64,000 bases of DNA from Aquilaria yunnanensis (Eukaryota; Streptophyta; Magnoliopsida; Malvales; Thymelaeaceae): assembly GCA_039654915.1 (NCBI GenBank), contig CM077594.1, positions 108,514,893 to 108,578,892 on the forward strand, written 5' to 3'. Below the pieces are notes generated by a model. The model was not told the origin of the DNA. It ran no database searches and saw only the letters and a program-made list of their open reading frames with translations. The position numbers were made by a program, and so were the translations under genes. Shown in pieces: positions 1-12,504 of this stretch (positions are counted from its first letter, which is position 1; each line of letters opens with the position of its first letter).

Positions 1-2060
1 TTTTTTAACAGTAAATAGACAATTTAAATTAATAGTTTTTTCTTCCTGAATGAAATAAATTTAATTTACAAAGAGGAAAAAAAAAGTGACTTAATTTTTT
101 TTTAATTATAAAAAAATTATTTTACATATTAAATTTATTGTAAGACAGTTACCAAATAGTTTAAATTATGATCTAAAATGTTGTTATCAAACAAATACTT
201 TGAGTTAACAAATTTTATCAAATTGGGACAAAAATGAAACGTTCTCAACAGATTTAGGACTAAAATAAAATATTTTAATAAGTTTAGGATTAAAACAAAA
301 CATTCAACAGGTTAGAGACTAAAAAGAAACAATAACTAAAGGTTAGAAACCATTCATGAAATTTACTCATTTCTTCCTTTCAAGAAATTATATGCCTGCT
401 TAAATATCAATCAATTAGTAGTGTCAGTATAAGGTGTGTGTGTGTGTGTGTGTACATATGGACCAAGCTCTTGGCGGATATTGTGTTTCTTTCTTGTTGA
501 CCCCATTCCCAGCTCAGCACAACCCCATGCCACATCAACAGCACATTTAACTTTGTTTCATTCCATTCAATTTGAACTAACTCGTTAAATTTTATAAGCT
601 TAAGGGACTATGTCACACTAAGTCAAAGATAAAAGACTAACTCGTTAGAGTTGATAAAGTTAATGGACCAAATGTGCATTTCAACCTTGAAAAAAATGCT
701 AAAAGAGATGTAAAAAAATAATATTAAATGATTTTTTTCGTTGCTTCTTCCTTATATTCACGTACCTATCAATAAATGAGTTAAAAACATTGTAAATGAG
801 GACTAAATTCTGTATAGAGCTTCTTACGCTACAAAAAAGGTGTTATACAATGTTTTCTTTTCTTCCTTTTTTTCTTTTTTGTTAAAAAAGCACCTAAATC
901 AATGATGATACCAGAAATGTTTATAAGGTGCGCGGCAATAAGTAATTGTCTTTTTATGTGTTATCGCTTTTAAAAAATCCATCATAACCTTGCACATTAC
1001 GCGTATTGTTGTCCCAAGAAAAACCTTTTTCTCTTTTTGGAGGTTTCCGCAAGAAAAAGTATATTATTTCTTTTAATTTGTTTGAATACAAACTACATTT
1101 GTTGTAGTTTATGTTTCCACGTCCTAGGAACCTTAATTGTTAAAATTACATTAAATGGAATCTTCGAAATTTTAACACATAGGCTATAGCTGGCAATAGA
1201 TTATAGGCTTGTTAGAGAGAAACTAAATAACAAATTATTTGATACATTATTCTCAATTTTATTTATTTTTAGGTAACTTGTGTATTAACTGAAACTATAT
1301 AATTTAAGAAGTCCAAAAGGTATTTCAAATTATATTTTAAAAAATAATATTTTTTTATTAAATTTTCTTTTATTTAAGTTGGATATGGAAAAGTAATTTG
1401 TAAAAAAATTGTTATTCAAGTCATTATTAGGTGGAGAAAAAAACATTAATCTTCAAATGATATTGGTGTTCGATAAAGAAAAAAAAACAACAAAATTGAA
1501 TATACAGTAATAATTTTGTCTATGAGATTTTAAATGCTAAAATACATAACGTACAAATGCTAGTATTAATTTGTAAGATAAAGGTTTTGAAAAGACAAAC
1601 AGGGTGTTGACGGATCACGTATCTATTTATACTTTCTTGATGTATTCCTAGTATTACTTTTAAAAAAGGGTTTAAGAAAAGGCTGTAATTATATCATGAA
1701 TAACAGATATCATTAATGAATTTGAGTCGTTTGTGTAAGTGAGATTCATATGAGATCTACAGCCCCAAGCTGCTCAGATCTGTTTGTAATATCTGTCATT
1801 CGTTACATATAGATTTTTCTTTAAAAAATTATTAATGTTGTGATTCTCAAAAAAAAAAAAAAAAAAAAAAAAGAATTCTTAAGCCTGGGTTTGGTTCGAT
1901 AGCGACCATTATTATTATCTAATCATGCGTGTAGCTCGATGATGACCGAGCAGATCTTTCTTCGATCAAAAGTTTGTTTTTTTCTTAAAAAACAACTTCA
2001 ATTAGGAAATGATTAAAGTACTCTCGCTCGCATGCAGATCTTTGTTTTCTTAAAAAAAAA
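1..2060. other. AT-rich intergenic DNA, no gene seen
   Basis: No reading frame with recognisable protein similarity was found on either strand. The stretch contains runs of A/T, a TG microsatellite, a poly-A run near 1850-1871, and degenerate copies of the common plant repeat reading roughly 'tttaggactaaaa' around 240-320. The segment near 600-690, with phrases like 'aatggaccaaatgtgcat', resembles dispersed plant repeat DNA. Confidence 0.6.
434..453. repeat. (GT)n microsatellite
   Basis: Ten uninterrupted GT dinucleotides, read directly from the sequence. Confidence 0.9.
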
Positions 2061-3625
2061 GGCCAAAGTGCGCCAACAACCCCCCAACTTACATGAAATA
2101 TACGAATTAGTCCTAAAACTTGGACTCAGTGAAAGGAAGACCTCAAACTTGTAAAAATAGGGCAATTAAGTCCATTTTGCACCACATCAGCCATCCTTCC
2201 ATAGGCTAAACTGCACTATTGGCCATTGAACTCATTTAGTTGTTCAATTTCCCTTTTAGATATCTTATACCTATAATTTAGTCACTTAAGTTGATGTTTA
2301 CTTTATTTCATAGTATAAAATATTCATCTTAATATTTTTAATTTTTATCAGCTTATGTCCATAAAAAAACTAGGTGATTTGTTTTTCATATATTTTTAAT
2401 ACAAAAAATATATATTTTTAATACTTAGTACTTTGTTTTTCATGTATTTTTTTTAATAAGTTGACAATTTGAACAATAGTCACTTTATATAGGAATAATG
2501 CACAATAATATATTAAAATTAAAATAAAACAATATGGCTCATTGCACTTCAACATATCGTAGCATCATCATCATAATCATCATCATTATTATTATGCAAA
2601 AGCATGTGTTCTTTTATGATTTTCTCCTTTTTAATCAAGGAAATGCAAAAAATTTTATTAGAAAATGAACTCCTCGTAAAGAAATTATCAAGTGACAAAA
2701 AAAGATGAAGTATTAACCTTTAAATAATATTAAATTCACATAAAAAGATTAAAAATGAAAATAATCATCTAAAAAATTGTCCAAATGTTGCCCTACTTAT
2801 ATCTTAAATGACAAATCAACTACATATACCTAAATCTAAACAAAAGAATGTACCAAGAACATTAAAAACAATATTTTTACAAATATTCTATTGAAAAAAT
2901 TGACCGTGAAATGAAAAGAAATGAAACAACTAGGAAAAAAATGAACCTTGTCAAAAATTTTTATAAATTGCATACAAAATTGTTTTAAATTCAAGGTATC
3001 AATATATGATTTGATAAACGGATAGCTAGTTATTGGATACAAAAAAAAACCACTAGTATTTTTATATCTAGGTTTCTTCTTTTTTATATTTTATTGCAAA
3101 TAAACTAGTATTTCACCAAAAGTAGTATTTTTTGTTGCATAAAGTACATGACCTGATTCATTTTTTAGTGTAAAAATATACTAGCTATATATTGCATTGC
3201 ATGGGTCATGTACTCTATGTAAAAGGAAAAATTGTTTACGAAAAGTGGTATTGTTTAATTAAAAAACTAGTATATTTTGTATTAAAAATATATGAAAAAC
3301 AAAGCACCTGATTTTTTTATAGACATAAACTGATAAAAAAAATTAAAAATATTAAGATGGATATTTTATAATACAAGATAAAGTAAATATCAACTTAAGT
3401 GACTAAATTATAAGTATAATATACCTAGAAAAAAAATTTAACAACTAAATGAGTCCAAAAGCCAATTGTGCAGTTTAGCACATAGAAGGATGACTGATGT
3501 GATACAAAATAGATTTAGTTGACCTATTTTCATAAGTTTTAGGATTTGTTTTCACTGAGTCTAAGTTTAGAGACTAACTCATCTGTTCTATGTAAATTGG
3601 GAGGTTGTTGGCGCACTTTGACAAG
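2061..3625. mobile_element. Long-TIR DNA transposon, MULE-like, non-autonomous
   Basis: The first roughly 350 bp (2061 to about 2410) reappear as an inverted complement at about 3285-3625. The outer ends read GGCCAAAGTGCGCC and, inverted, GTCAAAGTGCGCC; the homology continues through the 'caccacatcagccatcc' region into the AT-rich interior. Long terminal inverted repeats without a transposase are typical of Mutator-like elements (family knowledge). Runs of A flank both ends (2052-2060 and 3626-3636), so a 9-bp target duplication is possible but low complexity makes it undiagnostic. The interior has only short ORFs with no similarity I recognise, so the element would need a transposase in trans. 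Confidence 0.7.
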
Positions 3626-4138
3626 AAAAAAAAAAACAATAAGTCAGGCAGAAGCAAAGCGACTATTTTCGTTGGTAACGCAATGGGGTGGGGAGACGAG
3701 CGTGCCTGCCTGGGGTCGTTGCGTCCACAAACCGAAGATGCAAATGCAATATACAAAAGCACAACGGCACCTGCTCTGCTGATTACGTGCCGTAAATATA
3801 GCCGTGCTTCAGCGACTTTGAATTGAACTCGTCAGGCCCGTAAAATATTTTCCTTTTTTCATACAGAAGACCTAGTAGTCTTATACTAAATAAATCATGG
3901 CTTCTTTGTGCATTTTTAGTCAACTATTAATCATTGCACTAGAAAATAAAATGCACGAAAAACTTGAATTTGTGAAGGAAAACCAATAATCCTTTTATAC
4001 CTAACTACTAAAATAGAATATGATTAGACTTTGTTTGGCATTATGGGCTGTTGAAATATAATTTTTGAAACATGGCAGTGAACCACAATATTTGAGTAAA
4101 CACAACAGCTGCTTGGTAAATTTCTAGTTGAAAACTAG
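3626..4138. other. Intergenic stretch, no gene seen
   Basis: A slightly GC-richer patch at 3640-3840 opens short frames in several phases, but none resembles a known protein and no splice pattern joins them. The right end abuts the retrotransposon LTR homology at 4139. Confidence 0.4.
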
Positions 4139-4523
4139 TGGGGAGCACCCCAAATCTCAGCTATTGTCAGCAAAGAGGCGAGCTGAGATCTCAAGCTCAT
4201 ATCATGTGAGTTACTCGAGATCATAGATGGCTCAGTGAGGTCGGACAGATTGGAGGTACAAGGAATCATGTGGCAAGCATCCCCAAATTTTCAGGATCCG
4301 TACATCCTCGGGATGACTACAAATACCCCTTTGTGCACACATTGATGGGGGTATTGAATGCTAGGGCTACGGTTCTCCTTCTCTCTCTCTCTATCTCTCT
4401 CTCTCTCTCTCTCTTTTTCCCCATTCCTATACTTACACAAGTATTAAGGCCACCTACATTCCTAGTCCTTTTTGCAACCTAGTCATCTTTGGGAATAGCC
4501 ATCTTGAATTTCAAGACTCAACA
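4139..4523 (+). repeat. 5' LTR (left-truncated) of the Tat-lineage element
   Basis: It aligns by eye over its full length with 21739-22104: shared landmarks are 'ggggagcacc', 'gatcatagatgg', 'catgtggcaagcatccc', 'gggatgacta' and the terminal 'gactcaaca'. A promoter-like phrase 'gactacaaataccc' and a CT-rich leader (4376-4416) follow in both copies. The 3' copy has about 45 more bases upstream that look like LTR (from TGTCATCATG at 21694), which are missing here. Confidence 0.75.
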
Positions 4524-4528
4524 AACAT

Positions 4529-4547
4529 TGGCACTGTTTGTGAGAAC
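4529..4547 (+). other. Degenerate primer-binding site
   Basis: Five bases after the LTR end comes TGGCACTGTTTGTGAGAA. It resembles the TGGCGCCGTT-type primer site common in Tat elements, with several mismatches. The match is approximate. Confidence 0.45.
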
Positions 4548-5229
4548 GTGATACAAGACCTAAAGGAAATTTGCCATCGGGTAATGTGATGAATTTATCC
4601 ATAGCTGCCGTGTCAGACCCCAAGTAAGTCCAAATACTCAAGAGATCACCCCCTTCAACGATGGTGACCTTGGAGATGTTCTGACAACTTCAGGCATAAC
4701 TAGAGTCTATTGTCTGTGCTTCCCAATCGAATCATCCCTTTACCATCTTGAAAAGCGCGCATTCTGTTGGATGTCGAGCCTAGTTATTGGGATTCACGTC
4801 CTAGGGGCTAACGTCGAGGAAACTAGCTTTCCTAGATCCCATCTCCGACTAGGAGGATAATTAAATTCCTTCATATAATTCGTTCTCAAGAAAGTGACCG
4901 ATGACTAAATTATGCTTCATATCGATAGGGGTATAGGAGTCTCCAGGCTCCAACCCCACATTTGATAATGTCGTCTGGTGCCATAACCTCTAGGTCAGAT
5001 CAATCCTGTGAAAATGAAATTAATACCGGCCAAGCACTAATACCTGAGATCAGAGTATACGGGCTACCCGACCAATCACTTCCCAAGCCTTAACTTGACG
5101 AACCATATATGTGTCAATGTCGGTTAGTGGCTTTCCTTCGACAAGGAAAGAAACAAGCTTTAACCAACCTGACCACGAAGCAACTAGAGGCCCTCTGGTT
5201 GCACAACATGAGCAGTTTACTCTACTACA

Positions 5230-5950
5230 AGAGAAGTTAGCTTGAGCTTACTGGAATAGCCGGGATGAGGACCCGACTCCCTTAAGTGCATCCCTCAAGC
5301 AAACTTCCTTATCGGAAAAGTTCGAACTCACTCATTTAGAGGTTTATGACGAGATGACTAATCCTCACGATCACATGCAAGCTTTTTTTGATAAGATAAA
5401 ACTATTTTATTATGATGACATCGCCTTGTGCCGTACCTTCCCACCACCCTTTGAGGACTAATGATGAAATGGTTCTTAAGCCTCCATCGGGATTCGATGA
5501 AATGGTTCTTAAGCCTCCATCGGGATTCAGTACATTCCTTTCTCTCATCTTAAGAGATTATTTGTAAATCACTTTGTTAGTGACACGGACATAAAGAAAA
5601 CAGTCCTAAACCTGAGTTCCATTACTTAGTAGGGAGGGAGACACATTAAATAGCATATTTCTCGATTCAACTGGACCATAGTCCATGTGCAAGGCTTTGC
5701 CGACAACATAACAATGATCTTGATAGTTGGAGGGTTAAACCCATCCTTGGCATTCTTACGAGACTTAGTAGGGTGAGAATCCGAGACTCTACAGGAGTTC
5801 TATGACTGGGCACAAGCCTTCATTAGTACTAAAGACATGATGTCCACTCACTGGGGGAAAACCCAAAGCATGATAAATGAGCCAAAACCAAAAAGGCAGA
5901 GGCAGTATTTCGACCATAGAGTGACATAGAATATAATAACCCTGCCCAAG
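5230..5950 (+). pseudogene. gag (capsid part) of the Tat-lineage retrotransposon, broken
   Basis: Translated in shifting frames this region gives the standard plant Gypsy gag order: a start resembling 'KFELTHLEVYDEMTNPHDH', then 'MQAFFDKIKLFYYDDIALCR', then 'MKWFLSLHRDSVHSF', and a segment corresponding to the SRLFVSHFV and QREGESLRDY landmarks of the family. Gag forms the virus-like particle. There are several in-frame stops, and a 33-bp tandem duplication lies in the middle (5463-5528). The 3' part of gag (zinc-knuckle area) is found only after the 2.9 kb insertion, at 8944 onward. Confidence 0.7.
5463..5528. repeat. 33-bp tandem duplication inside gag
   Basis: Two identical 33-base units starting 'gatgaaatggttcttaag' stand head to tail (5463-5495 and 5496-5528). 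The duplication keeps frame. Identity of the copies suggests it is much younger than the decayed gag around it. Confidence 0.95.
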
Positions 5951-5996
5951 AATGATTTAGCCCCACTTCAGGAATGATTAGCCCCATGTTACAACT

Positions 5997-8938
5997 TGTT
6001 GTGGCCTAAACTGCCCCTAGCCCATTTGGGCCTGATTACTTAAAACATGCAGCGGAAGTTTTCATTACACAGAAGGGGCTTTTAAAACTCACTAAGACTT
6101 ATGGGCACGAACCCCAAGATACTTATCGGTACTAGCTCGTTAAGTTCTTTAATTAAGGTTAAGTTGAAGTGCTCTCAGAAACAAGCTAGCACCTATGTGG
6201 ATTTCATGTGTTCATTTTCATGGTCTTTACCAAGCTTAGCCAAGAATATGCATGGCAACCAAAACACCAACTTAAGTTTAAAAACTTATTTTCATGCATA
6301 TACTTTGCATGCTTATGTGTTTTGGTGTTCACTAGTGCACATAATCACTTAATGCCTTTAAATGCAACTAATGCTTAGGCATGTATTAATTCACATACGT
6401 GCACTTAAATTTCTTATTAGCCAAACTTTACACAAGCATCCAATTTCATGCTTTTTTCTAAGTTTACTTGCATGTTCTTTACTAAGTGAGCATACATAGC
6501 CAAACATTGCATGCTTTTAACATAGACATGGGCTTATGGGCCTTTTAGTACTTAACATGCAAATGGCCCAAAATTAACCAAGAATAAAATCAAAATTTTC
6601 AAGTTCTTCTTTAAGCCCAAAACGTACATTTAAGCCCAATTTCAACATGCTTCAAGTTTCATGAAAACATAACCCATAAATTCATGCATGGGCCTTGGTA
6701 AGTCCACCAAGCAATAAAAATACCCAAAAATGTCCAAGTCCATAATACAAGCCCAAAGCCAAGTTTGGCCAAATTTTAGCTAAGTCCATAATTTGGTCAC
6801 TAAAGTTAGACCAACAAAAACATGCTTAAAAGCAAGCCATAAATCCACAAAACCATGAAATACAAATTTTCACCTTAATAGACCTTGTTCCCACAATTCT
6901 AAAACTTCAAGTCCTGCACAGAAAGTCCACATTTTTTTTTTAGCTTGTTTACAAGCAGCTTATATACTTAGAATACTTAGAATATTTTGAGCAATACCAT
7001 ACACAAATCCAACCTTAGAATACTGAAAGAGTACTCAAGACTCTTAGCTTGATCTTTCAAGCAAACCTTTACCTACAAAAATAGAGTAGGGCGGGTGAGT
7101 TATAAAACTCAATAAGGATTCTGTGGCATCCAATGCCTAACTTATGGCCTCCAAGGCCTAACATATGCCAAGAATGTAATGGCAAAATAATCCTTATTCC
7201 TGCAAAGAAAACATAAAGACAAAGAAAACAAAAAGATACATGCATATAGCAATAATATCATAATCGGGGGTTAGCATGCACAACAAATCAAAGAAGCACA
7301 CAAACACACGCCACTTAACACTTTGTTCACAGAAGGGCAGCAAGCATTCCTTAAGTTTTAATTCATTAATTTCATATACTTAATGTTTTCGGAGAGCTCA
7401 CTTAGCATAGGAATTAAGGTGGCCGCCTTAACTCCTAGCCCATAATGCTTGCTTACTTAACTTAGCTCATGAGCAAAACAGAATTGCCGAAGCAATAACA
7501 TAACTTAAGCCCTCTTAGCACTCCTAGGATCACATGGTTCTTTGACCATCACCTAGGGGCCCGAATACTCACACAAAAAATCCATGGAACTAGGCCATGC
7601 AATAAAGTGAGTATAGGAATCCTTACCCACAACACCGACTTTAGAAGCTTATTTTTCCTTCGTTTTCCTTGCTTGTTGACTCTAGAAATTGTTTTCTAGC
7701 ATAAGAACCAAGATGGGCCAAATTTTATTAGTAACCATAAGGTACCAAGAACACTTGGTGAGTAACTCAAATAACACAAAATACCAAGAACACTTCGTGT
7801 ACACTTACAGAACCTCACAGAAGAGGTAAGACCAATTTCTTGTGCTTGATGTTCTTCAAGCTTCTTCTTGATTTCTTGCTTCTAATGAACTTAGGAACTC
7901 AATCACACAAAGAGTTCCTTGAGTAGAGCTTAAAACCTCCAAGAAATGGAAATGACTGAATTTTCCTCCTTGGTTTTCTTTGAATTCTTCACCTGATTCT
8001 TGCTCTTTATGGTCTTAGAGCTTGAATTCAACCAAGAATACTTGGTTTTAATTTGAGGAATGATTATTTCTAGCTATGGACGAATATTTAGATGAGGAAA
8101 AAAGTTGGAAATGTGTTTGGAATGGTGAGACTTGGTATGGAAGAAAATGGAGAGAGGAGGAGAGAGTTTGAGAGCAAATGACTTTAAATGAGTGGGTTGA
8201 TTATGTTTTAATGTGTGGGAAGGTGATGGCCAGCCATATGGGAAGGAAAATGAGTGTATAATGTGCTTGGAAGAGTGGGAGACAAGATTTAATGGATGGA
8301 AGACTAATTGGAAGACTTTTGTGTAAGTTGGTAGAAAAAGTCAAAAGTAGGAGACATGTAGGTGAAGAAAGAATCCAAAGTCTTGACTAAGGATGGGAGG
8401 TGGATTAAAATAGTAGGAAATTAATAATGTGTTTGAAATGAGTGGGAGACAAGATTAAAAGAAATGAAGACCAATTGGAAGACTTTTGGGTAAGTTTGGT
8501 AGAAAAAGTCAAAAGTAGGTGAAGAAAGAATCCAAGGTGATGACTAAGGGTGGGAGGTGGATTAAAATAATAGGATTTGGAGGAAGGTGACATAAAATAT
8601 TGGGAATTGGAGGGGCATGGCTGGCTAAGGCATCCTAGGCCATTAAAATGGCATAATTCCCCCTTTAGTCCTCCAACTTTCTAATTTTGGGCAATTGAGC
8701 CCAACCACTAAAAATCCATTTGTTCAATTTAGTCCCTCATCTTTAAAAACCACCATTTTCATTATTATTTATCTTGGCCTAAGCCAAGCTTATTTTTAAG
8801 ATGTTCAACACTCAATTATGCACATGCCATATTGTCTTCTCAATTTAATTGAGCTAAATTCCCGATTAAGGAAAAATTCTTATGCTTCAAATCCATTTAA
8901 CCCGGGACCTAATCACTTTGGATTGTCCGGGCATCACA
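5997..8938 (-). mobile_element. Solo-LTR-like insertion (about 2.9 kb) in gag
   Basis: The + strand left end reads TGTTGTGGCC and the right end GGGCATCACA (TG...CA), and the flanks are CAACT (5992-5996) and CAAGT (8939-8943), a 5-bp target duplication with one mismatch. Gag reading resumes on the far side with a phrase matching 'YTALNAPRKQILVVMEKH', so this is an insertion. On the minus strand the LTR would start TGTGATGCCCGG. The stretch near 7088-7125 inverted gives 'ttattgagttttataactcaccc', a kind of phrase I associate with Tekay/Del chromovirus LTRs (uncertain). No gag or pol was found inside, hence the solo-LTR call. Several minus- and plus-strand short frames inside are not genes. Confidence 0.6.
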
Positions 8939-8943
8939 CAAGT

Positions 8944-9290
8944 AGGCTCCTTTGTACTTGAAAATACATTACACGGCCTTGAATGCACCTCGCAAGCAGA
9001 TACTGGTGGTCATGGAGAAGCACCGAATTTCAATAGGCCAAATCCTATGAAGGCACCACCTGAGAGGAAAAATTCAAGATTTTTTTTTTAATACCATCAA
9101 GTAAAAACTGAGAACTCTGGCCCATTCTCTAATGAGGTAAACCTGATTCGGTTTGTCTGCAGGACCACAGCCACATCACCAAGCACTGCATCATGCTGAA
9201 AAACATGATCAAAGAACTTATTTGTCATGGAAAGTTGGCTCAATTTCTTAAAGATGTGGCAAAAGAACCCAAAAATTTACGTTAGGTAAG
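8944..9290 (+). pseudogene. gag C-terminus of the Tat-lineage element, broken
   Basis: Translation shows 'YTALNAPRKQILVVMEKH' and then 'DHSHITKHCIMLKNMIKEL', matching the family pattern in which a DHGHDTE-type zinc-finger-like stretch is followed by LK..IE.L. It continues the gag interrupted at 5996. Stops and frameshifts are present. Confidence 0.65.
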
Positions 9291-9429
9291 ACTCATTACA
9301 CGTATCTACTTTTTGAATGGCATTATAGAGATTAACCCTAACATCACAAGATGAGAGCCAAACATTCAAGATGAACCCCATAGCCTCAAATATAGTCCTT
9401 GGTAAGGAGGGAATGAAGCCGTTTTACTA

Positions 9430-9790
9430 TACATATGCTAATGGGCCGCCCTAGAGAATACGAGCTCCACACTCACTTAGTTATTGAGATCCCTTTGGAA
9501 TCTCGAGCACCCATATCGATCTCAAATCAGTGCCTACTTATGTTCCCACAACCCCACAGGTGGCCCATAGTACTTCCAAGCTTGGATAACTAACCACTTG
9601 GTAAATAGGGTACTACTAGACATTAGGGCCCAGCTGGATCTGATCTACAAGCACGTTATCAATAGAATGTACCTTGATGTCCAAGCCTTCATGAACCCTT
9701 GCCACAGTCCTATCTATAGGGCCATATTGACAATAGAAGACCTAGGAATGAAAAAACCCTCCGTTGAGGCTCCCTTGTTGAATAGCTAAA
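9430..9790 (+). pseudogene. Retroviral-type protease of the Tat-lineage element, broken
   Basis: The segment 'LVNRVLLDIRAQLDLIYKHV' corresponds to the plant Gypsy protease core WLVNRVLVDSGAQADIMY. The catalytic DSG is replaced by DIR, so the enzyme would be dead even without the frameshifts. The preceding 'HTHLVIEIPLESRAP' piece fits the N-terminal strand. Confidence 0.65.
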
Positions 9791-9829
9791 AGAATCAGCC
9801 ATAGACTTGACAAATAAAAAAAAACTGTT

Positions 9830-10650
9830 TGGATAGGCGTGGACTTACTGCCAGGACAAGAGACTGAGTTAGTGGCCCTCTTCCAAGAATATTGAGATGT
9901 CTTCATGTGGTTGGCTACCAACATGCTTGGCATTGACCTAAAGCTGATTTGTCACAAGTTGAGTGTCAATCCAAAAGCAAGGCCAGTGGTACAAAAGAAA
10001 TGATTCTTTGCTATGAAGCATTAAAAGGCAATCTGTGATAAAGTTAATAACCTCTTTGTTACCGATATTATCATCAAGGTTTTTTATCCAACGTGGTTAG
10101 CAAAATGTTGTCGTATTTAAGAAGCATGGTGAAAGCTAAATAATGTGCATAGACTTTACAGACCTCAATAGAGCATGCCCTAAAGATAGCTAACATTTAC
10201 CTTGGGTAGACCAACTAGTCAGCGCCACCTCAGGTCATGAACTACTCAACTTTATGGTAGTGGATATAATCATATTTTCATGGACCCAAATAACTTGGAA
10301 AAAAAACCTTTATCATGAATCCAAACACTTTTGAATATCATACGATGCCTTTCGAACTGAAGAATGCAGGCGCGACCTATTAAAGGTTGGTGAACAATGT
10401 GTTTAATGGGTAAATTAGGCGCAATATGGAAGTTTATGTGGATGATATGCTAGTGAAGAGTATAAAGAGAACTGACCATGTCATGAATCTCAGGGAGACC
10501 TTTGAGACGTTGAAAATGTATCAAATGAAGTTAAATCTAAATAAGTGTGCTTTTGGAGTGTCATTAGGCAAATTCTTTGGTTTTATGGTCATCAAAAAGG
10601 GGATTGAAGACAACCTAAAAAAGGTGAAAACCATAAGGAAATAAGGATTC
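9830..10650 (+). pseudogene. Reverse transcriptase of the Tat-lineage element, broken
   Basis: Landmarks in order: 'GVDLLPGQETELVALFQEY' (start of the RT region), 'HKLSVNPKARPVVQKK', 'YHTMPFELKNAGATY', and the catalytic motif YVDDMLVKS at about 10432. These are followed by 'METLK..QMKLNLNKCAFGVSLGKFFGFMV', the usual Gypsy palm/thumb continuation. The largest intact piece is 72 codons (10426-10644). Many stops elsewhere make it non-functional. Confidence 0.85.
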
Positions 10651-10679
10651 CTAGTAACCTAAATTATCTATAGAAACTT

Positions 10680-11491
10680 CTTAGGTGCATAGCCTTGGTC
10701 AGACACTTTCTGTCTAATTCCTCAGCTAGGTGTCTCTCAATCTTTAAAATGCTAAGCCAAAAAAGGTTTGAGTGGGCAAATGAATGTAATAAAACTTTTG
10801 AAGGAATCAAGTCTTATCTAACATAATTGCATATACTCTATAAACTATTCCCAAATGAATGACTATTACTATACATCCTAGTTTCTCAGAGTCCGAAGCT
10901 GCTGTTCTCATCCACGAAGACTAGAATTCCCAACTTCTTGTTTACTTCCTTAGCAAGGTCTTCCAAGGCATAGAACCAGCCTATCTCATGGTAGAAAAAA
11001 TAGCTATACTGGTTTTCGTTTCTGCCAGAAAGTTACGAGCATACTTCCAACCACATCAAATTCTAATTGTTTATGATCTCCCACTAATATCCGTACTCAG
11101 TAAACTTTAGTTGTCAGGACATATGATGCAGTGAAGTATAGAACTCATGAAATTTAACATACAACATACCCCACATAGTGCCATCAAGTCACAAGCATTG
11201 GCAAACTTTGTTTGCTCCAGCACTTCTTAGGATAGTCTTTGTTTAGGAAAATAGACTGCCTATGTTAATGGCTCAACCAGTTTTGTTGGGTCAGGAGTAA
11301 GGATTGTATTGGTCAACCTCGAACAAAATCAAATAGCCCATGCCATTCACCTATCATTCCCGGGCACTAATAACCAAGCCGAGTATGATGCAGCCCTATT
11401 AGCCATAAGGATAGTGAGAACAATAAGGGGTCAAAGAGTTGGAGCTAAAGTCAAATTCAGAACTAATTGTTAGTTAGGTCACTAACATATT
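10680..11491 (+). pseudogene. RNase H and archaeal-type RNase H of the Tat-lineage element, broken
   Basis: Upstream there is an RT-linked RNase H region with phrases resembling 'EAAVLIHED' and 'KARKLRAYFQPHQI'. From about 11249 a second domain reads 'AYVNGSTSFVGSGVRIVLV', then 'HLSFPGTNNQAEYDAALLAI', which matches the extra archaeal-type RNase H that is diagnostic of Tat elements. Its C-terminus is cut at 11496 and resumes at 14013. Confidence 0.75.
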
Positions 11492-12106
11492 CTCTGTGTG
11501 GCAACGTCGGGTTTTCGGGAGTCGCCACCAATCAGTTTACCTAGGTCGATTGGTCACCTTAAATATTGGTCTACGAGAGTTCGGGGGTTCGGGAGTACGG
11601 TTACGTTAAAACAACTTTGTTAAAACGCCCAAAAATTGGCACCTTAGTTGATTTTAATTTTGTTTCGCTTTGCTTTTAAATAAATTTCAGTTAATTTTCA
11701 ATCTAGAATTTTTAACTGAATTAATCGGATGTGGATTTTTGGTAATTAATTTGTATAGAATTTTATACTTCCGAACCATGGACTCTGCCGAGTCATTTGG
11801 ACACGGAAGATTTTTATTCCGAACCATGGACTCTGCCGAGTCATTTGGACACGGAATTTGGTGAAAATTTTAATCCATATCGTAAAAATATGGATTTTTA
11901 TCTTTTTATTTAATTTATTTATTTTGAAAGTTTGATATTTTTCAAACCGTAGATCCTGCTGGATCATCCGGATATGGAAATTACTTTAATTAATTGTTAG
12001 TTATATAATTATTATTTTTATGGAATTTATTATTACTAATTTGTAAGTCTTTTGTTTTTAGATTTATTAATAATCTAAAAAATTTATTTTTTATTCTTTA
12101 CACTTT

Positions 12107-12265
12107 CTTTTCTTTTCTTTCTTTTCTTTCTTTCTTTTCTTTCTTTTTGATTTTATCTTTCTTTTAGTTTTATTTTTCCTTTCTTTTCTTTCTTTTCTTT
12201 TCTTTTCTTTCTTTTCTTTCTTTTTCTTATCTTTCTTATCTTTTTCTTATCTTTCTTTTAGTTTT
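12107..12265. repeat. CTTT/TTTC-rich microsatellite tract
   Basis: An imperfect array of 'cttt' and 'ctttt' units, all pyrimidine on the + strand. It lies inside the solo LTR at 11497-14007. Confidence 0.9.
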
Positions 12266-12504
12266 TTTTAGTGAAAGTTATTTATTATTTAAATAATTAT
12301 TCAATTTATAAAAGAAAAATAAAAATAATTGGCTTTTTTAAAAAATTATTTTTATTAGGCTTAAAAAATAATCTTCTTTTAATTTTCATTTATTTATTTA
12401 AGTAAGGGTAAAGGTGAATTAAATTAAAAAAAAAATTATATAAAGGAAAATTAATAATAATAAAGTGGGGCTTTTTGGCCATCCACTTTAAAAATAAATA
12501 ATAA

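Noticed and set aside
9598..9789. Independent small gene
   Set aside because: It is the protease segment of the Tat element, as the neighbouring gag and RT order shows.
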